A stretch of 64,000 nucleotides of DNA from Leeuwenhoekiella marinoflava DSM 3653 (GCF_900129005.1 NZ_FQUN01000006.1:186001-250000), one strand, 5' to 3'. Numbered from the stretch's first letter, positions 21,671-31,692 are shown. The notes: generated from the letters alone by a model not told the origin. Translations and numbers: made by a program.

Positions 21671-24127
21671 ATGAAACCTATAATTTGGAGTAAAATACTT
21701 TTAATGCTGCTAGCTGTAAATGCAGCGAGTTGTCAGGTACAGGAAACTAAATCTGTAAAACAACCGGTTAAAATAGATTTGGATTTTGGAGGTCGGAAAG
21801 TTTTGGAAGTGAACGATCCCAATTACAAATCCTGGATGATTAACGAAGGAGAATCCAGTGAATTTACTACAGATTCTTTGTCTTTTAGATTAAAAGGAGC
21901 ACTCAATTCCTCTTGGTATAAAACAGGTATTCAAGCACCTTATTATGCTAGATTGATAAGTGATGGAGTGCGATCATCTGACGGAATTGATTTAGAGATT
22001 AAAGGTTTAAAAGCTGGTGAACACTCTTTTTTAGGATTTCATAATACCTTTGATAAATTAGAAGGTGAAAAAACTACAGCACTATCAATAGCTGTAAATG
22101 GGAAGCCAGTAACTTCTGTAGAACCGTCAAATAGGGCAGAGAAATCAATAGATGCTGCAGTGTCTTATTTTAAATTTAATGCTCAAAAAGGAGAGCCCGT
22201 AGTCATACATTTTGACATTATTCAAGAAAATGGAAATCTTCAAAAACTTGTTTTAAATGGGTTTGAAATAGATACTCCGAACTTAAAAAAGCAAGCTGCT
22301 AATGCATATCCTGAGGATAATGATGAACACGTAGTTATATCTGACGATTTTAAGCTTAAATGGGATTCTCCTGAGGGTACTGAAAAGAGTTTGATTTATT
22401 TCGGAGCTGATTTAGACGAGATTAAATCAGCGAATCAGAGTTCAGATAGTTATCAAGGAGAAATTTTAACTAATACATTTAGTGTTCCTGAACTGTACAG
22501 TAGAAATACATATTACTGGCGGGTTGATACAGTAGATGATGAAGGAGAAATCACTCCTGGTAAAGTATGGTATTTTAAACCGGCTCAATTAGCATTTAAA
22601 GGAGCAGAAGGCTATGGTCGCTTTGCTATAGGTGGGCGTGGCGGAATCGTTGCAGAAGTAACCAATCTTAACGATAGTGGACCGGGAAGTTTGCGCTATG
22701 CAGTAGAAGAATTAAAAGGTCCTCGTACCATTGTTTTTAATATTTCAGGAATAATTGAATTGGAGTCCAGATTAGTGGTCAGTGATCCTTATGTAACTAT
22801 TGCTGGTCAAACTGCTCCCGGAAAAGGAATACTGATTGCAAATGCGCCGATAGGTCTCACAGGAAATGATGGTATAATACGCTTTCTAAATGTTGCGATT
22901 GGAGCAGGTCGTACTTATGATGGTATGGGCTTAACAGGAGCAGATCATAGTATTATAGATCACAGTTCTATACGGTGGACGATTGATGAATCATTTAGTT
23001 CTCGCGGAGCTCATAATATCACATTGCAAAATACTTTAATTGCAGAAGCTTTAAACGTTGCAAATCACGGTAAATATGAAAATGGTAAAATGCATGGTTA
23101 TGCAGCAACTATAGGTGGTGATATAGGTAGTTTTCATCATAATCTCTTAGCTCATAATTACGGTAGAAACTGGAGCATGGGAGGTGGACTTAACGGAGAA
23201 GGGTATTACAGCGGTCGTCTAGATATTCGTAATAACGTAGTTTATAATTGGGGACACAGAACTACCGATGGTGGTGCAAAAGAAGTGAATTTTGTAAACA
23301 ACTATTATAAACCAGGTGTTGCTTCAGATATTTTTTATGCTTTAACCGCAGATCACGAAGGAGTAGGAAAAGGGAGTCAGCGATACTATTTTACAGGAAA
23401 TGTTATGCCCGGTCATTTTGAGGAGAACAATCAAGAGAAAGGAAGAAGATCAAGAATCACAAATAATGAGGTGGTTGATTATGAAACATTTGTAGATAAA
23501 CCATTTTTTCCATCTTATGTCAAAACGCAAACAGCAAAAGAAGCTTACAAAACAGTGCTTTCTGATGTAGGAGCAAATCAGCCTCGATTAGATGATCACG
23601 ATAAAAGAATCATACAGGAAACCTTAAACGGAACTTTTAAATACACGGGTAGCAAAAGTGGGATAGCAGGTCATATTGATACTGAAGATGATACAGCGGG
23701 CTGGGAAGACTATCCTGTAATCACAAGGCCTGATTCTTGGGATACTGATCACGATGGATTACCAGACTGGTGGGAAAAATTGAAAGGATTAAACCCTAAG
23801 AGTTCAAAAAATGACTTTTCAGACACAAATTTGGACGAAAATCAAGATGGTTTTACCGAATTAGAAAATTATTTAGAATGGTTAGCTAAACCGCACTTCG
23901 TTATTAAGGAGGGAGATACTTTAAGTTTTTCAGTTAAAGAATATTTTGAAGGTTTTACAGCTAGTCCCGTATATTCAGTAAAAGCAATAACTAATGGTTC
24001 AGCAAAAATAGAGGAGGAGAGTCTAGAGTTCAATTCCAAAGGAAAAGGTTTTGCTTCTTTTACAATTTCGGTTAAAGATAAAGATGGTGATACGATGGAC
24101 CGTCTTGTTAATGTACTCATTCAATAA
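21671..24127 (+). CDS. Multidomain PL1 pectate lyase lipoprotein (FN3 + PL1 + calcium-loop region)
   Basis: This 818-residue lipoprotein has C21 in NAASC. Order: an unknown beta module (about 30-210), a fibronectin-III-like domain (about 220-303, ending TYYWRVDTVDDEG), a PL1 right-handed beta-helix (about 306-640) and a thrombospondin-3-like calcium region (DTDHDGLPDWWEKLKGLNP) followed by a C-terminal Ig/cadherin-like domain. The helix carries GGRGG, the SGPGSLRYA and TIAGQTAPG motifs, a calcium-binding acidic region (DHSSIRWTIDESFS) and the catalytic-type Arg R499 (HNYGRNW). PL1 enzymes cut homogalacturonan by beta-elimination with Ca2+. A lipid anchor suggests the cell surface or periplasm. 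It starts 11 nt after the DUF5703 stop. Confidence 0.88.
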   Translation: MKPIIWSKILLMLLAVNAASCQVQETKSVKQPVKIDLDFGGRKVLEVNDPNYKSWMINEGESSEFTTDSLSFRLKGALNSSWYKTGIQAPYYARLISDGVRSSDGIDLEIKGLKAGEHSFLGFHNTFDKLEGEKTTALSIAVNGKPVTSVEPSNRAEKSIDAAVSYFKFNAQKGEPVVIHFDIIQENGNLQKLVLNGFEIDTPNLKKQAANAYPEDNDEHVVISDDFKLKWDSPEGTEKSLIYFGADLDEIKSANQSSDSYQGEILTNTFSVPELYSRNTYYWRVDTVDDEGEITPGKVWYFKPAQLAFKGAEGYGRFAIGGRGGIVAEVTNLNDSGPGSLRYAVEELKGPRTIVFNISGIIELESRLVVSDPYVTIAGQTAPGKGILIANAPIGLTGNDGIIRFLNVAIGAGRTYDGMGLTGADHSIIDHSSIRWTIDESFSSRGAHNITLQNTLIAEALNVANHGKYENGKMHGYAATIGGDIGSFHHNLLAHNYGRNWSMGGGLNGEGYYSGRLDIRNNVVYNWGHRTTDGGAKEVNFVNNYYKPGVASDIFYALTADHEGVGKGSQRYYFTGNVMPGHFEENNQEKGRRSRITNNEVVDYETFVDKPFFPSYVKTQTAKEAYKTVLSDVGANQPRLDDHDKRIIQETLNGTFKYTGSKSGIAGHIDTEDDTAGWEDYPVITRPDSWDTDHDGLPDWWEKLKGLNPKSSKNDFSDTNLDENQDGFTELENYLEWLAKPHFVIKEGDTLSFSVKEYFEGFTASPVYSVKAITNGSAKIEEESLEFNSKGKGFASFTISVKDKDGDTMDRLVNVLIQ

Positions 24128-24135
24128 GTAGAATA

Positions 24136-26145
24136 ATGAATGTAATAGTGGTAAATCTTATTATAGTATTTAGCCTTAATTTGACTTTTGCTCAGACCGG
24201 AGGCATCACAGATACTTCAAAAAGTCCTTATGCAAAGTTGCAAAGTGTTAACCTTAATGCGGTAAAATGGACAGAGGGTTTTTGGAAAGACCAACTTAAA
24301 ATTGAAAATGAGCATACCCTACCCTATATGTGGGATTTATATCATAAAGAAGAGACTCACGCTTACAATAATTTTGAAATAGCTGCAGGCTTATACAAGG
24401 GCAAACATGATGGCCCTTCTTTTCATGACGGAGATTTTTATAAAATTTTAGAAGGAATGGCGGCCAGCTACGCAGTTACTGGTGATCAGGAGCTGAATAA
24501 GCAAATGGATGAAGCGATCGCATTAATTGCAGATGCTCAGCGTGAAGATGGGTATTTACATACCCCTGTTTTAATTGAAGAACGGTGGGGCACTCTAGGA
24601 CCAGAAGCATTACAAAAGCAATTGGGGTTTGAGAAGTATAATATGGGACACCTTATGACTGCTGCCTGCATTCATTATAGGTCTACCGGAAAATCTAATT
24701 TTTTAAACATCGCAAAAGGCGTTGCTGATTATTTATATGATTTTTATAAAAAGGCATCCCCAGAATTAGCCAGAAATGCGATTTGTCCCTCTCATTATAT
24801 GGGTGTTATAGAGATGTATCGTACTACACGAGATATACGTTATCTAGAACTTACTAAAAACCTTATCAATATAAGAGGTACAACAGCTGATGGTACAGAT
24901 GATAATCAAGATCGAATTCCTTTTAGAGATCAAACTACTGCGATGGGACATGCGGTGAGAGCTAATTATCTGTACGCCGGGGTTGCAGACTTGTATGCAG
25001 AAACTGGGGAAGCGGTACTTTTGGAACGACTCAATTCAATTTGGGAAGATGTAACTAAACGAAAGATGTATGTAACCGGTGCTTGTGGTGCACTCTATGA
25101 TGGAGTATCACCCGATGGGACCTCCTACAATCCTACCGATGTACAAAAAATTCATCAGGCATATGGAAGGCCTTATCAATTGCCTAATGCCACAGCACAT
25201 ACTGAAACTTGTGCAAACATTGGTAATTTATTATGGAACTGGCGCATGTTACAACTAACGGGTGATGCAAAATATACTGATGTTATGGAGCTAAGCCTTT
25301 ACAATAGTATTCTCTCTGGAATAAGCCTTACGGGTAAAGAATTTAACTATAATAACCCACTGGCTATTTATCAAGACTTACCTTTTGATCAACGTTGGGG
25401 TAATGTACGCCAAGGTTATATAGCACTTTCAAATTGCTGTGCTCCTAATGTGACCCGTACTTTGGCAGAAGTAGCAAACTATGCATACAATTTAACAAAA
25501 AATGGACTTTTTATAAATTTTTACGGTTCAAATAATTTAAAAACCAATACGTTAAATGAAGATTTAATTGAGTTAGAACAGCTTTCAAACTATCCTTGGG
25601 ATGGTAAAATCACTATAAAAATAAAAAAAGCACCAAAAGGTATTTATCATATCAATCTCAGAATCCCTGGGTGGTGTACAGATGCTTCTTTACTCGTAAA
25701 TGGTAAAACTATTGAAAACTTAGATCCCGGCACTTATAAGAATGTCGCCAAAAAATGGAAGCAAGGAGATGTAATTGAACTTGAATTACCTATGAGTGTT
25801 AATTTTATAGAAGCTAACCCTCTAGTTGAAGAGACTAAAAATCAAGTAGCTGTCAAAAGGGGACCTTTGGTTTACTGTTTAGAATCTGAAGATATAATCG
25901 ATGAAATTGATTTAAAAAAAGTTTCAATAAATATTGATTCTCCGTTTAAAATAGAGAATCAAGATATTTCAAAAAGAAAAATTATAACCCTAAAAGGCTC
26001 AGGTTTTTATAATAACTCAAATTGGGAAGAAAATTTATACCAGCCTTTATCAAGAAATGAGCAAAAAGTTTCTATTACATTAATTCCTTACTTTACTTGG
26101 GGTAATCGTAATAATGGCGACATGTCTGTGTGGTTAGCTTATTAG
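24136..26145 (+). CDS. GH127 family enzyme (beta-L-arabinofuranosidase or aceric acid hydrolase)
   Basis: This 669-residue exported protein has a signal peptide ending near TFAQ. It has the DUF1680 (alpha/alpha)6 barrel (HDGDFYKILEGMAASYAVT, QREDGYLHTP, MGHLMTAACIHYRSTGK) and a C-terminal beta-sandwich. The zinc/cysteine active site typical of GH127 is present: E357 and C359 in HTETCAN, and C434/C435 in SNCCAPN. Spacings (2, 75, 1) match the HypBA1 set (E338, C340, C417, C418; 2, 77, 1). GH127 releases beta-L-arabinofuranose, and in RG-II a member removes aceric acid from chain B. Which applies here cannot be decided by eye. It is the last gene before the susC leader. Confidence 0.88.
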   Translation: MNVIVVNLIIVFSLNLTFAQTGGITDTSKSPYAKLQSVNLNAVKWTEGFWKDQLKIENEHTLPYMWDLYHKEETHAYNNFEIAAGLYKGKHDGPSFHDGDFYKILEGMAASYAVTGDQELNKQMDEAIALIADAQREDGYLHTPVLIEERWGTLGPEALQKQLGFEKYNMGHLMTAACIHYRSTGKSNFLNIAKGVADYLYDFYKKASPELARNAICPSHYMGVIEMYRTTRDIRYLELTKNLINIRGTTADGTDDNQDRIPFRDQTTAMGHAVRANYLYAGVADLYAETGEAVLLERLNSIWEDVTKRKMYVTGACGALYDGVSPDGTSYNPTDVQKIHQAYGRPYQLPNATAHTETCANIGNLLWNWRMLQLTGDAKYTDVMELSLYNSILSGISLTGKEFNYNNPLAIYQDLPFDQRWGNVRQGYIALSNCCAPNVTRTLAEVANYAYNLTKNGLFINFYGSNNLKTNTLNEDLIELEQLSNYPWDGKITIKIKKAPKGIYHINLRIPGWCTDASLLVNGKTIENLDPGTYKNVAKKWKQGDVIELELPMSVNFIEANPLVEETKNQVAVKRGPLVYCLESEDIIDEIDLKKVSINIDSPFKIENQDISKRKIITLKGSGFYNNSNWEENLYQPLSRNEQKVSITLIPYFTWGNRNNGDMSVWLAY

Positions 26146-26327
26146 AATAGAGAATTAAATTGACAAAAAAACATTTACAAAATCGACCGCTGTTCAAAAA
26201 TAGCAGTTAAATATTAATAATATCACAAATTTAGCAGTGTAATAATTCAAATCTTGTTTTTTACACTTTTTATCGCAATCGATTGAGAAAACTTAAAACA
26301 GAAAATAATTTATCAAATCATTCACCA
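26146..26327 (+). promoter_or_regulatory. Leader region upstream of susC with direct repeats and a palindrome
   Basis: This 182-nt gap is the longest in the window and precedes the SusC gene, so it is the best place for a promoter. It contains two copies of TAGCAGT (26201-26207 and 26232-26238), start-to-start 31 nt, about three helical turns. Between them lies a perfect palindrome ATATTA-A-TAATAT (26211-26223). I found no convincing Bacteroidota -7 box (TAnnTTTG). A weak hairpin (26189-26207, with G-U pairs) overlaps the first repeat. The region is very AT-rich, so chance similarity is possible. An operator for an activator is an inference. Confidence 0.35.
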
Positions 26328-29300
26328 ATGAAAAAAACAATTACTAAAATTAGCCTGATGCTTATTTTGGTTCTTTGTTTTTCTGCCGCTTATGCTCAGC
26401 AGAATACCGGAGATCAAAAAACAGTGACAGGAACTATAACTGATCCTGAAGGAAATCCTATACCAGGAGTTAATGTATTAATTAAAGATTCAGGTAATGG
26501 GGTAGTTACAGATTTTGATGGTTCCTATTCAATAAGAGCATTCGAAGGAAACACGCTTGTGTTTACTTTTGTGGGATTGAAAACGAACGAAAAACTTGTT
26601 GGATCTCAAAATACAATCGATATCATTATGGAAGAAGATAGTTCTGTACTTGATGATGTTGTAGTAGTAGGTTATGGAAGTCAAAAAAGAGCAGACATTA
26701 CTGGAGCTATTGAAACGATAAAACCTAATGACATTCAAGACTTACCCGTTTCTAACTTAGCAGAGTCTTTGAGAGGTCAGATTCCTGGTTTCTCTGTGTC
26801 TGGAGGTTCTCAGCGTCCCGGGGATGGTGCAACACTACAAATACGTCAAGGTTTTGGTTTTTCAAAAGATGGTAATTCGCTTTTACCATTAATTGTAATA
26901 GATGATATGATTCAGGTTGACCCTCAAACCGGGCAACCTACGTTAGAAACCTTTAACCGTTTAGATCCTTCAGAAATTGAAAGTATTACTGTTTTAAAGG
27001 ATGCATCTGCTGCTATATATGGGGCACGTGCTTCACAGGGAGCTGTTGTGGTAAAAACGAAACGTGGTAAGATAGGTAAAACATCATTCAACTATTATAC
27101 TCAATTAGCAGTTAATGATGCTGTGAGTCATAGTAAAACGATGAGTGCCTATGAATATGGAGTTTGGCATAACAGGTATTTAAAAGCAGATAATCGTGAT
27201 AATGAAGGTCGAAATCTTTTTTCTGATGATGAGTTAGAGCGTATGAGAAGTTTAAACTACGATTGGTTAGACCAGGCTTGGAATACAGCAACTCAACAAA
27301 GACATTCTTTAAATATGAGCGGTGGTGACGAAAAAGCCACATACTTTGCAGGTGTTACTTACTTTACTCAAGAAGCAAATTTAGGAGAACAGGATTTTGA
27401 TAAGTGGAATTTTAGAACAGGTGTAAATGCAAAAATATCAGATGATTTTGATATTTCGGCTTCAGTTTCAGGAAATTCAGGTTATGTAGAACGCTCATTT
27501 ACTAAAGCTACCGCAAACATTAACGACAGCAGTTACGGGTCTAAAGCTGGTGGTGGGGAGCAAGGAGATTATGGATACTTGCTTCATATGCCCAAGTATA
27601 TACCTATAACTACAACGATTGATGATGAAGAGTACTATATGTCTCCTTTTCCACGTACAGATCGTAATTTAGGTAGTGCAAATACAAATCGCACAATTGC
27701 AGGATGGAATTATTTTGCAACCTTAAATAATGGATCGAAGCAAACTACTGAGGATTTTACCTATAATATTAATGCTTCAGTAAATTATAATGTCCCTTTT
27801 ATAGATGGCTTATCAGTTAAGGGAACTTTTTCAAGAAATGAAACTTCAGAGTATACCGAACAAATACAACTGCCTTATACCTTAACCCGTATTACCAATT
27901 ATAATTCGGAAGGGAACCATTTAGAAAATGAAAACTCGGATTATAAAATTGAAGAAAATCAAAGAAATTCTAGAGTTTATTATAATAGTTTCAAGAGTAA
28001 AAGTGCACAGGCAAACCTTTTTGTTAATTATGAAAAGACTTTTGGTGATCATGATTTAAGTGCAATGGTCTCAATGGAACGTTCAGAATCTGAATATAAG
28101 AGTACGCGTCTTGCTTATGAAAACACATCTTCAGATTATTTAGGAACAAATGAAACTGCGGGAGAACTTTCTGATAATTCAACTGCATTTAAAGGGGAGT
28201 CAGGTACTTTATCTTACTTAGGCCGTTTGAATTATAGTTACAAGTCAAAATATTTATTTCAATTTTTATTCAGAAGTGATGCTTCAACAAAATTTGCACC
28301 AGAGAATTATTGGGGATTCTTTCCATCTGTACAGGCAGGTTGGATTATGTCTGAAGAGAAGTGGTTTGAAGAAGGCTTACCATGGGTAGATTTCTTTAAA
28401 ATACGTTATAGTTTAGGTAAGACCGGGAAAGATAATATTAAACCTTGGCAATGGGTACAATATTATGATATCTACGTAGATAAAGGTTTACAGTTTGGAG
28501 AAGACGGTGGTCGTTTAGGAGGAGCATTATCACCAAAATTGAATCCTAATAGAGATGTAAGATGGGATAAGACAATTAAGCATAACTTAGGTTTTGATAT
28601 TAATCTATTGAAAAATAGATTACAGATAGGAACCAATTTTTACTATGATAAGACAACAGATTTATTGCTAAATACCGCTAGTACTGTGGGAGTTCCAATT
28701 TCTGTAGGAGGTGGTTTTGCTGAAGAGAATTTTGGAGCTGTTGACGCATGGGGGTCAGAATTTACAGTAGCCTGGAGAGATAATATTGGTAAAGATTTCG
28801 ATTACAATATAGGGGTCAACTTTGGATATTCAAACAATAAAGTTATTAAGTATCCTGAGCAGCCCCTGTTACACCCATCAAATAATAATGTAAAAGAGGG
28901 AGCATCATTGTTTTTTCCTGCTTGGGGCTTTCAGACCTGGGGAGGCACATCTACCGGAGATGGTATTTTGCGTACCGATCAAGATGTTGATAATTATTGG
29001 GATTACTTATCTCAAAGAGCAGCAGCAGCAGGTACAGAGCCTAGCTATTTAGGTATTAATAGTGTAGATGGCTTACGTAAGGGAATGCTTGTTTATGAGG
29101 ATGTGGGTGGTGCATTTAATAGTGAAGATGGTACTCAAGCCGGTCCTGATGGTCGTATTGATAATCAGCTAGATTATGTTAAGCTTGATGATAATAATAG
29201 AACTTATGGTTTTACCTCAAACCTCAGATTTCAATATAAAGGTATTTATCTAAGAACTCAGATTTCAACATCTTGGGGAGGTTACAGTGAAATAGACCGT

Positions 29301-29681
29301 GTTAAACAAGGGACTTCATCTTCTCATAGTTTTTGGGCTCATGAAAGTTATTGGACCGATATGTATGATGCAGATAATAATGTAAATGGTAAATATCCTA
29401 ATCTAGCTTTTTACGATTCAAGTTCAATGGGTGCAAATTCAAATTTTTGGAAGATTAACACCTTTAATGCTATGATACGTAATCTAACTATTGGCTATGA
29501 AATTCCTCAGAAATTCCTTTCCACACTTAATGTTCAGAGAGCTTCACTTGGCGTGACCGGTAATAACTTGTGGTATTTCAATAATCCGTACCCAGACAAT
29601 TACCGAAACAATTATGACAACTCTTTTGTAGGTTATCCTACCTTAAGAACCTGGTCTGTAAACCTGAGTGTATCATTCTAA
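26328..29681 (+). CDS. SusC-like TonB-dependent outer-membrane receptor
   Basis: I chose the ATG at 26328, which begins a proper signal peptide ending AAYAQ; an upstream in-frame TTG at 26283 would add 15 polar residues. The product is 1117 residues. It starts with a carboxypeptidase-regulatory-like domain (GTITDPEGNPIPGVNVLIK, residues 36-105), then the SusC-typical VVVVGYG segment (about 111-117), a plug domain (LKDASAAIYGARASQGAVVVKT) and a beta-barrel ending in an aromatic residue (VSF). It imports oligosaccharides across the outer membrane using TonB energy, with the adjacent SusD as lid. It is the only such receptor in the window, so it probably serves the whole enzyme set. Confidence 0.96.
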   Translation: MKKTITKISLMLILVLCFSAAYAQQNTGDQKTVTGTITDPEGNPIPGVNVLIKDSGNGVVTDFDGSYSIRAFEGNTLVFTFVGLKTNEKLVGSQNTIDIIMEEDSSVLDDVVVVGYGSQKRADITGAIETIKPNDIQDLPVSNLAESLRGQIPGFSVSGGSQRPGDGATLQIRQGFGFSKDGNSLLPLIVIDDMIQVDPQTGQPTLETFNRLDPSEIESITVLKDASAAIYGARASQGAVVVKTKRGKIGKTSFNYYTQLAVNDAVSHSKTMSAYEYGVWHNRYLKADNRDNEGRNLFSDDELERMRSLNYDWLDQAWNTATQQRHSLNMSGGDEKATYFAGVTYFTQEANLGEQDFDKWNFRTGVNAKISDDFDISASVSGNSGYVERSFTKATANINDSSYGSKAGGGEQGDYGYLLHMPKYIPITTTIDDEEYYMSPFPRTDRNLGSANTNRTIAGWNYFATLNNGSKQTTEDFTYNINASVNYNVPFIDGLSVKGTFSRNETSEYTEQIQLPYTLTRITNYNSEGNHLENENSDYKIEENQRNSRVYYNSFKSKSAQANLFVNYEKTFGDHDLSAMVSMERSESEYKSTRLAYENTSSDYLGTNETAGELSDNSTAFKGESGTLSYLGRLNYSYKSKYLFQFLFRSDASTKFAPENYWGFFPSVQAGWIMSEEKWFEEGLPWVDFFKIRYSLGKTGKDNIKPWQWVQYYDIYVDKGLQFGEDGGRLGGALSPKLNPNRDVRWDKTIKHNLGFDINLLKNRLQIGTNFYYDKTTDLLLNTASTVGVPISVGGGFAEENFGAVDAWGSEFTVAWRDNIGKDFDYNIGVNFGYSNNKVIKYPEQPLLHPSNNNVKEGASLFFPAWGFQTWGGTSTGDGILRTDQDVDNYWDYLSQRAAAAGTEPSYLGINSVDGLRKGMLVYEDVGGAFNSEDGTQAGPDGRIDNQLDYVKLDDNNRTYGFTSNLRFQYKGIYLRTQISTSWGGYSEIDRVKQGTSSSHSFWAHESYWTDMYDADNNVNGKYPNLAFYDSSSMGANSNFWKINTFNAMIRNLTIGYEIPQKFLSTLNVQRASLGVTGNNLWYFNNPYPDNYRNNYDNSFVGYPTLRTWSVNLSVSF

Positions 29682-29700
29682 TTCTAAAAGCATAAAAATT

Positions 29701-31665
29701 ATGAAAACAACAATTAATATATATATGAGTATGGTGCTTTTACTTGTGATGAGCGCCTCATGTACCGATGACTTTCTGGAAGAAAAAAGAAATTTTGGAG
29801 AATATGATGATACCTTTTTTCAAAGTCAAGAGCGTGTAGATTTTTATATCAATAACATTTATTATGATTATTTCCAAAGTTTTACATCTCCTACAGCTAG
29901 CTTGGTAGGTTCTTACAATACAGAATATTCAGGATTAACAGAAGAAATAGGGGGAATTAGTAGGTATATAGATCCTACAATTAATTTAGTGACCGCTGAT
30001 GAAACTTCAGCTTATTATGGAACACGATTAGAAAATAAATTAAAAAATGAACCTTATCACAGAATACGGGACTGTAATGTTCTGATTGAAGATATTGATG
30101 TAAAAGGTGCAAATTTAGATGAAGAGTATAGAAATACAGCAAAAGGACAAATGTATTATTTGCGAGCAATTCAATATTTTGATTTGATGCGTGTTTATGG
30201 AGGTGTTCCAATTGTCACAACAGTAGAAAATGCATCAGTTACTGACGAAAGTTTACAAATTCCTCGAGCATCTGTACCAGAATTGGTTGATCAAATTACT
30301 TCTGATCTAGATATGGCTGCAAGTTTGTTACCTGGAACATGGAGTCCAGGAGAATATGGGAGATTTACAAAAGGTGCAGCTCTTGCGCAAAAGGCAAAAG
30401 TATTACTAACTTTTGCTAGCCCATTATTTAATACAGACTGGGATAACAACAGCAATGAGCGTTGGCAGGCTGCCTTAAAGGCTGGTCTAGATGCGGAGTC
30501 TCAGTTAGCTTCAGATGGCTATGGTTTATATGGGAATTCTGCACAGGATTGGGAAGAAATGTTTGTAATAGACAACACCTTTAACCCTGAAGCTATTACG
30601 GTACACCTCTTAGGAAATGGCAATACTGACAGTTTCTTGAATAATTCATGGGAGCAAAATATACGGCTTAACAGTCAGGGTGGGGGTAACGGTCAGAATG
30701 TACCTAAAGAAATGATAGATCTATTCCCCATGGCAGACGGTTCAAGACCTACTGCAGAAAATGGGTACGACGATTTCTTATTTTTTCTGGATCGTGATCC
30801 CAGATTTTATAGAACATTTTCCTTTTCCGGACAGCAATGGGGTTATGATGAAGATCCTGATGATACGGTATGGGCTTATCGTTGGAATACTCATGATGGA
30901 ACAGAGTATTATAGCGATAACAACCAGATGTCTAGTCCTGCCTTTGTGCGTAAAATGACAAATACTTCGGCTACTAATGAAAGTGGTTTTGAATATTCGG
31001 GAACCGATATTTTTGAATTCAGATATGCAGATTTACTACTTATGATTGCCGAATCTTATGCGGCCACAGGCAATGTAGGAAATGCAGTAAGTTATATAGG
31101 TCGGGTAAGAGAGCGAGTAGGTATTCCTTCTACAAATAATTATGGTATAGGAAATTTAGCAAATAAGTATGAGGCTTTAGAAGCCTGCTTATACGAGCGA
31201 CGCGTTGAACTTGCTTATGAAGCAAAAAGATTTTGGGATGTTCACCGCTGGATGTTGTATAGTGATGATGCTTCTGCTAATAATACTACCTGTCAGAAAC
31301 TAGGTGTAGAGCCACTAAATGGTAGTAAGCGTACTGGTAACCTATTGCAATACAATATGCAGGCAGCCACCGCCGATGATCCACTTGCAACAGAACGTGC
31401 AGCAATTTCTGTAAATCCTGATGCAGCAGATTTTGAAGCACAGTTGCAAACATTGGCAAGCTTTTATACTACTAATTTTCAGTTGACAGCACTTCCTGTT
31501 CCTCTTGATAATGTCAATGATCAACAAGCCTTTATAGATTTTAAGCCTAATTATTATGTTATGGGACTAAATAGAGAGGTGCTCACTCAGAATCCATATT
31601 TAAGACAAACGATTTTATGGCAAGATGCTTCAGGATCATTAGGAACTTATAATTATAGAGAATAA
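29701..31665 (+). CDS. SusD/RagB-like surface glycan-binding lipoprotein
   Basis: I chose the ATG at 29701, which gives a lipoprotein signal with C21 (SASC); the frame is open to 29668 but those codons lie in the spacer after susC. The product is 654 residues. Residues after the Cys are acidic (TDDFLEE), like Bacteroidota surface-export signals. Family markers are YLRAIQYFDLMRVYGGVPIVT (about 150-170), the ALAQKAKVLLTFASPLF helix, YADLLLMIAESY and YERRVELAYEAKRFWDVHRW near the C-terminus. SusD captures glycan at the surface and closes over SusC. It follows susC by 19 nt, the usual arrangement. Confidence 0.96.
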   Translation: MKTTINIYMSMVLLLVMSASCTDDFLEEKRNFGEYDDTFFQSQERVDFYINNIYYDYFQSFTSPTASLVGSYNTEYSGLTEEIGGISRYIDPTINLVTADETSAYYGTRLENKLKNEPYHRIRDCNVLIEDIDVKGANLDEEYRNTAKGQMYYLRAIQYFDLMRVYGGVPIVTTVENASVTDESLQIPRASVPELVDQITSDLDMAASLLPGTWSPGEYGRFTKGAALAQKAKVLLTFASPLFNTDWDNNSNERWQAALKAGLDAESQLASDGYGLYGNSAQDWEEMFVIDNTFNPEAITVHLLGNGNTDSFLNNSWEQNIRLNSQGGGNGQNVPKEMIDLFPMADGSRPTAENGYDDFLFFLDRDPRFYRTFSFSGQQWGYDEDPDDTVWAYRWNTHDGTEYYSDNNQMSSPAFVRKMTNTSATNESGFEYSGTDIFEFRYADLLLMIAESYAATGNVGNAVSYIGRVRERVGIPSTNNYGIGNLANKYEALEACLYERRVELAYEAKRFWDVHRWMLYSDDASANNTTCQKLGVEPLNGSKRTGNLLQYNMQAATADDPLATERAAISVNPDAADFEAQLQTLASFYTTNFQLTALPVPLDNVNDQQAFIDFKPNYYVMGLNREVLTQNPYLRQTILWQDASGSLGTYNYRE

Positions 31666-31675
31666 ATATATAGAA

Positions 31676-31692
31676 GCTGTTTAAAGAACAGC
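31676..31692 (+). promoter_or_regulatory. Intercistronic hairpin between susD and the PL1 gene
   Basis: There is a perfect 6-bp inverted repeat GCTGTT (31676-31681) and AACAGC (31687-31692) with a 5-nt loop. No T-run follows, so it is not an intrinsic terminator. It lies 11 nt after the susD stop and 31 nt before the lyase start. A role in mRNA processing or stability of the susCD transcript is possible but unproven. Confidence 0.4.

Noticed and set aside
26283-26327. Upstream TTG start for susC
   Set aside because: It would add 15 polar residues before a perfect signal peptide that begins with ATG AAA AAA at 26328.
26146-26327. Bacteroidota promoter (TTG / TAnnTTTG) for susC
   Set aside because: TTG triplets exist, but no TAnnTTTG box lies at the right distance, so I do not call a promoter core.
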